Shown piece by piece: positions 1 through 8,300 of a stretch of 64,000 bases of DNA. Source of the stretch: Atopobiaceae bacterium. Lineage in GTDB: Bacteria > Actinomycetota > Coriobacteriia > Coriobacteriales > Atopobiaceae. The position numbers were made by a program, and so were the translations under genes. The stretch's first letter is position 1; every line of letters starts with the position of its first letter. The notes under the pieces are model-generated. The model saw only the letters and a program-made list of their open reading frames with translations, had not been told where the DNA came from and did not search any database. The stretch is from positions 21,146 through 85,145 of the forward strand of contig JAFWIE010000080.1 of the NCBI GenBank assembly GCA_017533825.1, written 5' to 3'.

Positions 1-555
1 GTGACGCGGGCAGATGGTGGTGCAGAGGCCGCATCCGATGCAGATGGCCGGGTCCACCACGGCGACGTCATGCTTGTTGAGCGAGATGGCGCCGTACGGA
101 CAGGCGGCCATGCAGTCTCCGTAGCCGATGCAGCCGTCCGTGCAGCCGTCGGAAAGATGCCCCATGGTCGAGTAAGAGCGGCAGCTCGGAGCGCCCTGAT
201 ATCCGGCACGCTCTTGCAGCACGACGCGGTCGGCAGTGCCACGGCAGGCGACGACGGCACGCTTGACCACGACGTCACCTGCGTCGACGCCGAGATACGC
301 CGCCACCTTCTGGGCAACCTCACGACCGCCGGGACCGCACGAGTTGCAGGCGGCACCGTCAAGCATTGCCTTCGCGTATGCCTCGCAACCGGCATAGCCG
401 CATGATCCACAGTTCGCTCCCGGCAGCATGGCCACGAGCTCCACGAGCCGCTCGTCTTCTTCGACAGCAAGCTTCTGCGACGCGACCACGAGTATCGTCG
501 AGCCCGCCAGACCGATTCCCGCGACGAGCGCGACGGTAAGCAATAGAGATCCCAT
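1..555 (-). CDS. rnfB: Electron transport complex subunit RnfB (partial, C-terminus beyond window)
   Basis: Ferredoxin-like iron-sulfur subunit of the Rnf complex, which passes electrons from reduced ferredoxin towards the membrane subunits. 185 codons are visible. An N-terminal membrane anchor (about residues 3-26) is followed by the RnfB-type cluster motif CGSCGYAGC (C52, C57 with C49 just upstream). Ferredoxin motifs CIGYGDCMAACPYGA and CIGCGLCTTICP follow, each a 4Fe-4S site. The reading frame runs open off the left edge, so the remaining ferredoxin repeats are not seen. The ATG at 555 lies 10 bp after the rnfA stop. It is the last gene of the visible rnfCDGEAB order, the arrangement typical of anaerobic bacteria. 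Identity is strong from motif and context. Confidence 0.95.
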   Translation of the reverse strand, partial: MGSLLLTVALVAGIGLAGSTILVVASQKLAVEEDERLVELVAMLPGANCGSCGYAGCEAYAKAMLDGAACNSCGPGGREVAQKVAAYLGVDAGDVVVKRAVVACRGTADRVVLQERAGYQGAPSCRSYSTMGHLSDGCTDGCIGYGDCMAACPYGAISLNKHDVAVVDPAICIGCGLCTTICPRH

Positions 556-565
556 GCGCCCTCCC

Positions 566-1159
566 CTACGCTCCGAACAGATGCTCAATGACGCCCGAGA
601 ATCCCATGAGGCTCATGGCCGTGATGGCGGCCGAGATGAGCGTGATGGGCATGCCTCGGAACACCTCGGGAGGCTCGGCCTCGTCAACGCGACGCCGCAC
701 CCCGTTGAAGATGACCATGGCGAGCAGGAAGCCGAGTCCTGCGCCAAGCCCTGCGACCAATGCCTCGGGATACGTGTATCCCTCGTCCACCGTGAGCGTC
801 GCGACGCCCAGCACCGCGCAGTTGGTGGTGATGAGCGGCAGGTATACGCCCAGCGCCTTGTGCAACGGCGGCATGAAGCGCTTGAGCACCATCTCGAGCA
901 ACTGCACAAGGGTCGCGATGACCAAGATGAAGGCGATGGTCTGCAGGTACTCCAAATCCCAGGCGACCAACAGCTGTTGGATGGGCCAGGTGACCGCAAT
1001 GGCGAGTACCATGACCACCGTGACGGCACCGCCCATGCCCACGGCGGAGCTAAAGCGCTTCGAGACACCCAGGAACGGGCAGATGCCCAAGAACTTGACG
1101 AGCACGAAGTTGTTGACCAAGATCATGCTGAAGAGGATGGAAGCGTATTGGGCCATCAC
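566..1159 (-). CDS. rnfA: Electron transport complex subunit RnfA
   Basis: Integral membrane subunit (197 residues, the usual size, about six membrane segments) that pairs with RnfE. The conserved half-helix motifs NNFVLVKFLGICPFLGVS near residue 20 and NCAVLGVA in the middle are present. In the family, one cysteine from each motif of RnfA and RnfE holds a membrane-embedded 2Fe-2S cluster. The start ATG overlaps the rnfE stop by 4 bp (translational coupling), and rnfB follows after 10 bp. Nothing is odd about length or composition. Confidence 0.95.
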   Translation of the reverse strand: MMAQYASILFSMILVNNFVLVKFLGICPFLGVSKRFSSAVGMGGAVTVVMVLAIAVTWPIQQLLVAWDLEYLQTIAFILVIATLVQLLEMVLKRFMPPLHKALGVYLPLITTNCAVLGVATLTVDEGYTYPEALVAGLGAGLGFLLAMVIFNGVRRRVDEAEPPEVFRGMPITLISAAITAMSLMGFSGVIEHLFGA

Positions 1160-2013
1160 ACGTCACCTCCCACATCGTTCTTTTCTGCGAGACCGCGCTC
1201 GACGCGCTCCTCGAAGCGACGAAGCTGTTCGGCAAGGCTGCCATCGGCGCAATTCACACGATTGGGATCGTTGACGCCACAGTTGAGCGGGCATGCTGCG
1301 CAGAGCGTGTCGGAAGGCTCGCCCGCAGGCCTCCCCTCCGGCTCCGCGCCCCGCCGCTCGAACCACACCGAGATTGCGATAAGCACGCCCAAGACCGCGA
1401 ATCCACCCGCCGGGGTGATCATGATGAGCATCGGCTCGATGAAGGAGGGCATCACGCGGAATCCCAGCAGCGTCCCCGCACCGAGCAGCTCGCGAATCGC
1501 CGACATGAGCACGAGCGAGCCAGTGAAGCCGAGGCCCATGCCCAAGCCGTCAAGCGCCGAGAGCGCCGGGCCATGCTTCGAGGCAAACATCTCCGCACGT
1601 CCCAGCACGATGCAGTTGACCACGATGAGCGGCAGATATATGCCAAGCGCCTCGTCGAGGGCAGGCAGATAGGCCTTGACGAGCATCATCGTGAGCGTCA
1701 CGAAGCTCGCGATGATGGTGATGAACGCCGGTATGCGCACGGAGCCCGGAATCACCTTACGCAGGAGCGAAACCACGACCTCGGAGCAGACAAGCACGAA
1801 CGTCGTGGCAAGCCCCATGCCAATGCCGTTGGTGACGGCCGTGGTGACCGCCAGCGTGGGACACAGACCAAGCATCTGCCTGAGCGCGGGGTTCTCGGCA
1901 AGCAGACCTTTGGAGAACTCCGCCTTCCACGATGTTGCGCCAGCCTCCGTGACGGGAGCGTCGGCTTCGGGGGCGTGCCCCTTGCCGGGCGTCAAAGCAG
2001 CTTCCTTGGACAT
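1156..2013 (-). CDS. rnfE: Electron transport complex subunit RnfE with extended tails
   Basis: Partner of RnfA in the membrane core. The family motifs GLCPTLAVTT and NCIVLGRAE (the two cluster-ligand half-helices) are present, with about six membrane segments between residues 45 and 230. The protein has 285 residues, longer than the usual 195-235. There is an N-terminal extension of about 35 residues rich in Ala/Glu/Pro. A C-terminal tail of about 60 residues carries four closely spaced cysteines (CAACPLNC, then a fourth Cys ten residues on). The tail follows the last membrane segment; its function is unknown, and a metal site is only an inference. The start overlaps the rnfG stop by 1 bp. 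Confidence 0.93.
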   Translation of the reverse strand: MSKEAALTPGKGHAPEADAPVTEAGATSWKAEFSKGLLAENPALRQMLGLCPTLAVTTAVTNGIGMGLATTFVLVCSEVVVSLLRKVIPGSVRIPAFITIIASFVTLTMMLVKAYLPALDEALGIYLPLIVVNCIVLGRAEMFASKHGPALSALDGLGMGLGFTGSLVLMSAIRELLGAGTLLGFRVMPSFIEPMLIMITPAGGFAVLGVLIAISVWFERRGAEPEGRPAGEPSDTLCAACPLNCGVNDPNRVNCADGSLAEQLRRFEERVERGLAEKNDVGGDV

Positions 2014-2537
2014 CAGCGCACCTCCTCATATGCCTCGACGGCACGGTTGAACGCCGTGAGCGCCGCCTTGGACGAGATGGTGGCGCCGCTGATAAGGTCG
2101 ACCGAATCTTCGCCAACGGGCTCCGCCGGCAGGCCGACGTACTGACCGATGTAGGAGTCGTCGGAGATTCTGGAGCCCAGGCCGGGCGTCTCTTCGTTGG
2201 GCATGGTCTTGACGCTCAGCGTGCTACCAGACTCGTCAAAGGCGATTGCCAGAGGCACCTCTCCACCATAGCCCTTCGCCTGGGCAACGATTATCACACC
2301 CAAGCGATTGCCCGACGCGTCAAGCGCATTGAGGGCGGCAACGCATCCCTCGACGTCGCACGGCACTTCCTCGAAGGAGGCCGCCTCGGGCACGAGGGCC
2401 GCGTAGGTCTCCTCGGCCATACGCTCCTCTGCCGCCGTGATCACGGGATCGGTGAGCTGGTGGACAGCCCCAAGCAAGACGCCGGCCAAGGCACAGATGG
2501 TCACGAGCACCAAGATGGGACGCAACTGCTTACTCAT
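2013..2537 (-). CDS. rnfG: Electron transport complex subunit RnfG (FMN-binding)
   Basis: Membrane-anchored flavoprotein subunit. One N-terminal membrane helix (about residues 6-28) precedes an extracytoplasmic FMN_bind domain. Near the C-terminus the motif LISGATISS is seen; in this family the Thr of SGAT carries FMN through a phosphodiester bond added by ApbE. No apbE was recognised in the window. The ATG at 2537 is chosen over an in-frame GTG at 2546 because a GGGAGG ribosome site lies 8 bp upstream of the ATG. The start overlaps the rnfD stop by 8 bp. Length 174 residues. Confidence 0.93.
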   Translation of the reverse strand: MSKQLRPILVLVTICALAGVLLGAVHQLTDPVITAAEERMAEETYAALVPEAASFEEVPCDVEGCVAALNALDASGNRLGVIIVAQAKGYGGEVPLAIAFDESGSTLSVKTMPNEETPGLGSRISDDSYIGQYVGLPAEPVGEDSVDLISGATISSKAALTAFNRAVEAYEEVR

Positions 2538-3513
2538 GGCGCCCACCTCCCGAGCGCTCGCCGCCCACCGGCACGTTACGCGTCAGCACGTCAATGTGTG
2601 GCACGAGGAGATTCATGAAGAGGATGGAGTATGCGACGCCCTCGTTGAGGTTGCCCCAGAAGCGAATGAGACAGGTGATGAGTCCACAACCCACGGCAAA
2701 CACGATGCGACCGCGCAGAGTCGCCGGCGTGGTGGTGTAGTCGGTCGCCATGTAGATGGCGCCCAGCAGGAGTCCGCCCTCGAGGACCTGCTCCAGCGGA
2801 TCGCGACCGACCAACAGGCTGAGCAGCGCGACGACGCCCACGTACGTCACGGGCACGTGCCAAGTGATGACACGCCGCACAAGCAGATAGACGAAGCCCA
2901 CGAGCAGGGCAATCGCGCATGTCTCGCCCAGCACGCCCGTGTGGGTACCCAAGAAGAGCTCCATAAGCGAATGCGCCCGCGCAGAGGGGGCGAGCGGCGT
3001 GGCGGAGCTTACCTCGTCGACAATCGGCGCGACCGGTAACGTCACGCGCGGTGGTGCGAAGGTGGTCATCGCCACGGGGAAGGTCACCGCCAGGAAGATT
3101 CGTCCCACGACGGCCGGATTAGCGAAGTTGCAGCCGATGCCACCGAAGAGCTCCTTCGTCATGACGATGGCCACAAATGAGCCGAGGACCACCATGTAGA
3201 GCGGACACGTCGAGGGAATGTTGAAGGCGAGCAGTAAGCCAGTTACCGCCGCCGAAAGGTCGCTCACCGTCGTGGGCATGCGGCGAAGCATGCACCACAG
3301 GTGCTCGAAGCCCACACACGAGACCAGCGCAGTGAGGACGACCAACGCCGCACGCAAGCCAAAGATCACCGTCGCCGCAATGAGTGCGGGTGTAAGCGCG
3401 ATGAGCACGTCGCGCATGATGCTCTGCGTGGTCTGCGAGCTCCTGAGCTGCGGCGCCGTGAGCAGGACGAGCGGGCGGGCAGACTCCGCCGGATGAATGG
3501 GCAAATGCTCCAT
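2530..3513 (-). CDS. rnfD: Electron transport complex subunit RnfD
   Basis: Integral membrane flavoprotein subunit, 327 residues with about nine or ten membrane segments. Recognisable family features are VTGLLLAFNIP in the first third and the MATDYTTTPAT segment near residue 240, where relatives carry the covalently bound FMN threonine. It lies 3 bp after the rnfC stop and overlaps rnfG, so it is co-translated with the rest of the complex. Together with RnfG it passes electrons across the membrane while ions (Na+ or H+) are pumped; the ion cannot be told from sequence reading alone. Confidence 0.93.
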   Translation of the reverse strand: MEHLPIHPAESARPLVLLTAPQLRSSQTTQSIMRDVLIALTPALIAATVIFGLRAALVVLTALVSCVGFEHLWCMLRRMPTTVSDLSAAVTGLLLAFNIPSTCPLYMVVLGSFVAIVMTKELFGGIGCNFANPAVVGRIFLAVTFPVAMTTFAPPRVTLPVAPIVDEVSSATPLAPSARAHSLMELFLGTHTGVLGETCAIALLVGFVYLLVRRVITWHVPVTYVGVVALLSLLVGRDPLEQVLEGGLLLGAIYMATDYTTTPATLRGRIVFAVGCGLITCLIRFWGNLNEGVAYSILFMNLLVPHIDVLTRNVPVGGERSGGGRHE

Positions 3514-3516
3514 GCG

Positions 3517-4863
3517 CTACCTCCTCTCCCTTGCCTTGCGCTGCTCCGCACGAAGGAACGAGCGCGCGAATCGGACGGACTGGGCGAGCGGTTGCTTGGC
3601 GGGACATACATACGAGCAGGTGCCGCACTCCACGCACAGGTCGGCCATGAGCTCGTCAAGGTCTTCCACGTCACGGCGCTGATACGCCTTCTGAATGCTA
3701 ATGGGCGTCAACCGCATGGGACAGTTGTCGATGCAGGCACCGCAACGGATGCACGCGGTCGTCTGCGGCCTGTCCACGACATCATGCGCGAAGGCGAGCA
3801 AACCACTGTTTGGGCGTGTGATCGGCGCGTCGAGCTCTGTCTGCGTTATGCCCATCATCGGACCACCGATGACTACCTTGCGCGGCTCTTCCTTGAGGCC
3901 ACAGAACTCGAGGGTTTCTCCGATGGGCGTGCCAATGAAGACTTCGAGGTTCTGCGGACGCTCAATGGCATCGCCCATCACCGTGATGCGCCGCTTGGTG
4001 AGTGGCATGCCGTCCTGCAGAAAGCGACCAATTTCGCTCATGGTCGTCACATTGAAGAGAAGGGCGCCGACGTCGGTGAGGTGCCCACCACGCGGCACGG
4101 AGCGACCCGTCACGTTACGCAGGATCACGCGGCTTGCCCCCTGCGGATAACGCGCGGGCAGGGTGAAGACGTCGATGCGTGGGTCGTCGGCCGCCATCTG
4201 ACGCAGCAGCTCGATGGCCTTGGGCTTGTTGTCTTCGATGCAGATGAGCGAGCGTGGCACACCCGAGAGATCCAAGCACGTGCTGATGCCGTGCAGAATC
4301 GTCTGTGGGTTCTCCACCATCTCGCGGTAGTCGCTGGAGAGGTACGGTTCGCACTCCGCGCCGTTGACCAGCCAGCAGTCGATGCTGGAGAGGTCCGAGT
4401 CCATCTTGAGCCACGTCGGGAATCCGGCGCCGCCCAGGCCCACGATGCCACTGTGCCGCACGGCCTCGACCAGGCTTGCGTAGTCGGTGACCTCGGGCGG
4501 GCATATCGCAGAATCGACGGTCTGCTCGCCGTCGGGAACGATGACCACAGCCTCGTCGGAGCGTCCATCTGAGTAGTGAATCGAGCGAATCTCGCGCACG
4601 GTACCCGAGACCGGCGAGAATATGTCGGCCGACATCCGCGCGTCGCTATGGCCGATAAGCGTGCCCACGTCCACATGCGCACGCCGCTTGACTTGCGGCA
4701 CACATGACGCACCCACATGCTGATGCATGGGGAGTATCACCTGAGTCGGCAGCGGCATGCGCGTAGTTGCAAGCTCGGCCGTCGCCTTGTTGTGTGGAAT
4801 GCGAACCCCCCGCAGCTCCACTGAGCGCAAACGTCCGAGCGCGCCTCCTAATAAGCGCACCAT
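3517..4863 (-). CDS. rnfC: Electron transport complex subunit RnfC
   Basis: Peripheral iron-sulfur flavoprotein that docks NAD(H) and exchanges electrons with the RnfB side. It has an N-terminal RnfC domain (HKATAELATTRMPLPTQVIL), a glycine-rich nucleotide/FMN region (GLGGAGFPTWLK), an SLBB-like middle part and two C-terminal 4Fe-4S motifs, CIRCGACIDNCPM and CVECGTCSYVCPAK. I chose the ATG at 4863 (448 residues) because GGAG sits 6 bp before it; the ATG at 4875 has no ribosome site. First gene of the operon, about 50 bp downstream of a promoter-like sequence. Confidence 0.95.
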   Translation of the reverse strand: MVRLLGGALGRLRSVELRGVRIPHNKATAELATTRMPLPTQVILPMHQHVGASCVPQVKRRAHVDVGTLIGHSDARMSADIFSPVSGTVREIRSIHYSDGRSDEAVVIVPDGEQTVDSAICPPEVTDYASLVEAVRHSGIVGLGGAGFPTWLKMDSDLSSIDCWLVNGAECEPYLSSDYREMVENPQTILHGISTCLDLSGVPRSLICIEDNKPKAIELLRQMAADDPRIDVFTLPARYPQGASRVILRNVTGRSVPRGGHLTDVGALLFNVTTMSEIGRFLQDGMPLTKRRITVMGDAIERPQNLEVFIGTPIGETLEFCGLKEEPRKVVIGGPMMGITQTELDAPITRPNSGLLAFAHDVVDRPQTTACIRCGACIDNCPMRLTPISIQKAYQRRDVEDLDELMADLCVECGTCSYVCPAKQPLAQSVRFARSFLRAEQRKARERR

Positions 4864-4914
4864 TAACCTCTCCATCTGATTGTTGCCAGTCGATTACTTC
4901 ACGTGTTCGACATA

Positions 4915-4943
4915 ATACTAACATTATCCTGCGTGAGTGCCAA
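4915..4943 (-). promoter_or_regulatory. Probable rnf operon promoter
   Basis: On the minus strand TTGGCA (4938-4943), a 17 bp spacer and TAGTAT (4915-4920) resemble a sigma-70 promoter. The transcript would start about 45 nt before the rnfC start. No operator was recognised. Confidence 0.5.
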
Positions 4944-5072
4944 CGAAACGTAATGGGCGGGATTCTCGTCAGCGCTCTACCCGCCTCCTGGCCTTCGGAT
5001 GACAAACGACTTGCTTCTTTCACTGCCACTCCCTTGCCACGCCGGAGCAACCACTTCGCTCGGCACGCCCAC

Positions 5073-5103
5073 TTGGCTCACCCTCCGCGCCTTCGTGTAT
5101 AGT
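5073..5103 (+). promoter_or_regulatory. Possible promoter of the HTH regulator gene
   Basis: TTGGCT (5073-5078) and TATAGT (5098-5103) are separated by 19 bp, longer than ideal. They lie 40 bp before the ATG at 5143, in the 267 bp divergent gap shared with rnfC. Confidence 0.35.
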
Positions 5104-5142
5104 CATTCCGATGGGCGCAACCATACGGGCGAGGAGGCAACG

Positions 5143-5634
5143 ATGGGAAAGAGACTAGGGAACCTAATCCGGCAGGCGCGCACAAATGCGGGACTCACAC
5201 AGGCCTCGCTCGCCGCTCAAGTCGTCGGTGCGAGCCAGTCGGACATTGGACGCTTCGAGCGCGGTGAGGCTGAGCCCGCGACGCAGGTGGTCAAGGACAT
5301 CGCCAAAGCCTGCGGCGTCACCCAGAAGTCGCTTCTCGAAGCCATGCCCAAGACCACGACGAGCAGCTCGAGCTCTAGCACGTCTTCCTCAACGGGCACG
5401 TCGATGAGGGTGAGCGCCACCGAGAAGCGCCTCGTGGAGCTATACCGCGCTGCCGACTCAGCCACAAAGAAGCGAGCCATGGCCATTCTGAAGGGCGAAT
5501 CGTCCACCGGATCTACGGGCGGCCTCAACGTCGCGGGGCTGGACCTCGCCAGTCTTGATGCAGCAGGACTGAACGTGGAGGACCTTATCTCTGGCCTCGG
5601 TGGGCTTCTCGGCGACACGCTGCTCAAGAAGTAA
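5143..5634 (+). CDS. XRE-family helix-turn-helix protein
   Basis: 163-residue cytoplasmic DNA-binding protein. Residues 4-60 form an XRE/Cro-type HTH (LIRQARTNAGLTQASLAAQV, then SQSDIGRFERGEAEP). A serine/threonine-rich low-complexity linker (about 66-85) and a C-terminal half with KKRAMAILKGE follow. The ATG at 5143 has a GAGGAGG site 5 bp upstream; the frame is open further upstream but without a ribosome site. The gene is divergent from rnfC and 30 bp ahead of the nitrilase gene on the same strand, so it could regulate either neighbour, but nothing in the sequence proves this. Confidence 0.85.
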   Translation: MGKRLGNLIRQARTNAGLTQASLAAQVVGASQSDIGRFERGEAEPATQVVKDIAKACGVTQKSLLEAMPKTTTSSSSSSTSSSTGTSMRVSATEKRLVELYRAADSATKKRAMAILKGESSTGSTGGLNVAGLDLASLDAAGLNVEDLISGLGGLLGDTLLKK

Positions 5635-5664
5635 GCAAGCAGAAGGGGGCGAGCGGGAGCGACA

Positions 5665-6387
5665 ATGACGTTCAAACTGGGACTCGCACAAGCAACCGAA
5701 CAGGTCGAGCTCGCCGCGGCAGCGGGGGTGGATCTGCTCGTCTTCCCCGAGGACTTCATGCCCTCACCAGAGCAGGCAGAACCGCTCGACGGACCGTTCG
5801 TGCACGCCGCACGAGAAGCAGCGCACGCGAACGGCATCTGGATGGTCTTTACCACCTTCGAGACGAACCCAGCTGGCGGACCGCCGTTCAATACCGCGGT
5901 TGTCGTAGACGATGCGGGCGAAGTGCGGGGCACGTATCGCAAATGCCACCTCTACGATGCGCATGGCGTGCTCGAGTCCGACCGCTCAACCCCAGGGGAC
6001 GAGCTGTGCCGCCCCATCAGGACGCCGTTTTGCACGCTCGGCATTGGCATCTGTTACGACCTGCGCTTTCCCGAGGTCGCACGGCGACTGGCCATCGCGG
6101 GCTGTGACGTGCTGCTTTTCCCTGCCGCTTGGCACGACGGGCCACGCAAGATCGAGCACTGGCGCACGCTCCTTGCGGCACGCGCCATCGAGAACGAGTG
6201 CTTCGTCACGGGCGTCTGTCACGCGGGCGAACGATACGTGGGGCAGAGCTTCGCGTTTGGGCCGCTCGGCGAGGAGCTCGCGAGCGGGAGCGGGCTCCTG
6301 ACCTGCGATGTCGACCTCACCGCCGTTGCTTCGGCGCGCGACGCAATGCCCGTCTTTGACCATCGCAGACCGGAGTTGTACGCGTAG
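5665..6387 (+). CDS. Carbon-nitrogen hydrolase (nitrilase superfamily), N-terminally compressed
   Basis: Amidase/omega-amidase-type enzyme hydrolysing C-N bonds of amides. The Glu-Lys-Cys triad is visible as E29 (FPED), K93 (YRKCHLYD) and C130 (GIGICYDLRFPEV). Length is 240 residues. The N-terminus reads MTFKLGLAQATEQVELAAAA. In relatives about 15 residues normally separate the LAQ strand from the helix that starts ATEQ-like, so a short in-frame deletion is likely; whether the enzyme still folds is uncertain. Ribosome site GGGAGCG. It ends convergently with the surface-protein gene across a strong hairpin terminator. Closest named families are Nit2/omega-amidase; the substrate is not determined. 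Confidence 0.88.
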   Translation: MTFKLGLAQATEQVELAAAAGVDLLVFPEDFMPSPEQAEPLDGPFVHAAREAAHANGIWMVFTTFETNPAGGPPFNTAVVVDDAGEVRGTYRKCHLYDAHGVLESDRSTPGDELCRPIRTPFCTLGIGICYDLRFPEVARRLAIAGCDVLLFPAAWHDGPRKIEHWRTLLAARAIENECFVTGVCHAGERYVGQSFAFGPLGEELASGSGLLTCDVDLTAVASARDAMPVFDHRRPELYA

Positions 6388-6442
6388 CGGCGTCCGACCG
6401 GCTTTCGCATCCAAGCCGGCATCTCCAGAACGCCCACCAAGA

Positions 6443-6482
6443 AGGGCGACCCCAGCACGTGTCGACACGCTGGGGTCGCCCT
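6443..6482. terminator. Bidirectional hairpin terminator
   Basis: A 13 bp perfect stem (GGGCGACCCCAGC at 6444-6456 and its complement at 6469-6481) is capped by an inner GTGTCGACAC palindrome. It sits between two convergent genes, 56 bp after the nitrilase stop and 22 bp after the stop of the minus-strand gene. There is no clear T-run on either side. Confidence 0.7.
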
Positions 6483-6503
6483 CAGACTTCCAAGTCTCGT
6501 TAG

Positions 6504-8231
6504 CTACTTTATCTTTATCTGCGCAACGCCCGAGCGAAACATCGTGTCGACCACGTCGAGGTAAAGGTACTTTCCTCGCTTCGACCTGCCAAGGTAGCTT
6601 CCCGTGCCACGCATCCCGGCGCTATTGGCGGTCGGCGAGTCAAAGACGTGAATCCACGACCGAGCATACGTACCCCCATTGACCACATACAAGTTATAGA
6701 AGTTATAGTACTTCCCGCCCCGCTCAGGCCGCACGTCGACGTTCCATTGATTGCTCCATGAGTCAGGCATGGTCACCTTGAAGTCCGCCGTCTCGTAGGT
6801 CCTCGCCGTGATGATTGGGTAGGGGACCTTCTTCTTGAACCGCGCCTTCGTGGCGCGCCTGACGCCCTTGTAGGTGGCAGACGGGGCCTTCGAGCCCTTG
6901 GCCTTGAGGACGACCTGGATGGCCTCGAGGCGGTACGAGTAGCCGGCGGTGCCCGCCGCCTGCCCGTTCTTCGCCCAGCCCATCCAGCCGAAGTGCTGCG
7001 CGTGGACGCGGTACCACACGTCGTACTTCTTGGCCATCCTCCCCGTGAGCTTGATCTGTATCGCCTCGAGGCGCCTGGACTGCCTCGTCGTGCCGGAGAG
7101 CTTGCCGTCGGCGCGCCAGCCCTGCCAGCCGATCCCCTGGATGTGGGTCCTGTACTTGATGCCGCCCGAGACGGGCCTGCCGACCAGCTTGATCTTGATG
7201 CCCTCGAGGCGCTTGGACTCGCCGGTCGTGCCGGAGACGGCGCCGTTCTTCCTCCAGGTGCCCTCCCAGCCGTAGGTCTGGCGGTGCACGAGGTAGGCGA
7301 CCGAGGCCCTCTTCGACTTGGGGGAGGGGCCCGAGAGCTTGAAGCGATAGGGGCCGGTGTAGTTCCAGCACTCGACCGTGAAGTAGTGGGTGCCCTTCGC
7401 GAGGGTCACCGACGACGAGAAGGAGCGTCCCTCGCTCGTCCCGACGGACTCGTACCACTCCAGGGAGCCGTTCGCGTCGCGGAAGTTCACCCAGCCGAAC
7501 CGGAAGCCGAACGAGCCCGTCACCTTCACCTTGGTCTTCTTGGCGAGCCTGATGCGGTAGAAGTCCTCGTGCTCCGACGAGCTGATCTTTCCGGAATAGG
7601 TCTTGCCGAGCTTGGCGGCCTTCGCGGTGGAGCGCGAATTGTTCGCCTGGGCAGTGAGCCCGGCGTCGACGCGGCCGTCCTCCCCCTCCGTGGCGTCGGC
7701 GGGCTCGACCGGGGCCGCCTCGGCGGAGGGTTCTTCTTTGACATCCACAGCCGACTCCTCGACGATTCCCGAGCCCTCCTCTGTCGCGTCGTTCCCCGTC
7801 GTGCCGTCGATGGACTCCAACGCATTCGGCGCAGCGTCAAGCACCACATCCCCATCGACGTCCGCTGCCTCACCGGCAATCGCGTCCTCAATGAGCGAGT
7901 CCTCGCTCTCCTCGACCTCGCTCGTCTCCTCGTTGCTGAGGCTGTCTGTGGAGTCAGGCACGAGCAGGTCACCGACCGTTGGGTTCGCGGCATTGGAGGG
8001 ATCCTCGCCTCCGGCCGCAGGCTCCCCAAAGACGGTCTGGTCTTCTTCGGCTTCTTCGTCAAACGCCGCAACCTCATCCGAGCGCGCAGCATCCTCGGCG
8101 GGCGCAGTGATCACATCGGGCCCCTCCGTCACCTCCCCCTCCAGCGCCTGCGCAGGCACTCCACCAAGCGCGAGCACGCAGACGAGGACAAGGACGATGA
8201 TTCTGCGAAGGGTATTACGGAACTCTTTCAT
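6504..8231 (-). CDS. Secreted ChW-repeat surface protein
   Basis: 575-residue exported protein. A Sec signal peptide (basic start, hydrophobic core VLVCVLALGG, cleavage near AQA) is followed by a long acidic, low-complexity region (about 35-205). A pre-peptidase (PPC)-like beta domain (about 210-310) comes next, then three clostridial hydrophobic-W (ChW) repeats with GWEGTW, GWQGWR and GWMGWA cores each followed by an RLE(G/A)I pattern. A C-terminal beta-rich domain of about 110 residues ends the protein. No LPxTG anchor. ChW repeats are known from secreted proteins of Clostridia and are linked to extracellular or wall interactions. The ATG at 8231 has AGGGGG 7 bp upstream, better than the ATG at 8252. 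The repeat block is more GC-rich than the acidic part, suggesting domain shuffling. Precise function unknown. Confidence 0.8.
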   Translation of the reverse strand: MKEFRNTLRRIIVLVLVCVLALGGVPAQALEGEVTEGPDVITAPAEDAARSDEVAAFDEEAEEDQTVFGEPAAGGEDPSNAANPTVGDLLVPDSTDSLSNEETSEVEESEDSLIEDAIAGEAADVDGDVVLDAAPNALESIDGTTGNDATEEGSGIVEESAVDVKEEPSAEAAPVEPADATEGEDGRVDAGLTAQANNSRSTAKAAKLGKTYSGKISSSEHEDFYRIRLAKKTKVKVTGSFGFRFGWVNFRDANGSLEWYESVGTSEGRSFSSSVTLAKGTHYFTVECWNYTGPYRFKLSGPSPKSKRASVAYLVHRQTYGWEGTWRKNGAVSGTTGESKRLEGIKIKLVGRPVSGGIKYRTHIQGIGWQGWRADGKLSGTTRQSRRLEAIQIKLTGRMAKKYDVWYRVHAQHFGWMGWAKNGQAAGTAGYSYRLEAIQVVLKAKGSKAPSATYKGVRRATKARFKKKVPYPIITARTYETADFKVTMPDSWSNQWNVDVRPERGGKYYNFYNLYVVNGGTYARSWIHVFDSPTANSAGMRGTGSYLGRSKRGKYLYLDVVDTMFRSGVAQIKIK

Positions 8232-8300
8232 GTCAGACCCCCTAAAGGCCACTGATAGGTTTCTCTACAAACGCGTCAGGACGATGTCAACGATTGTCCG

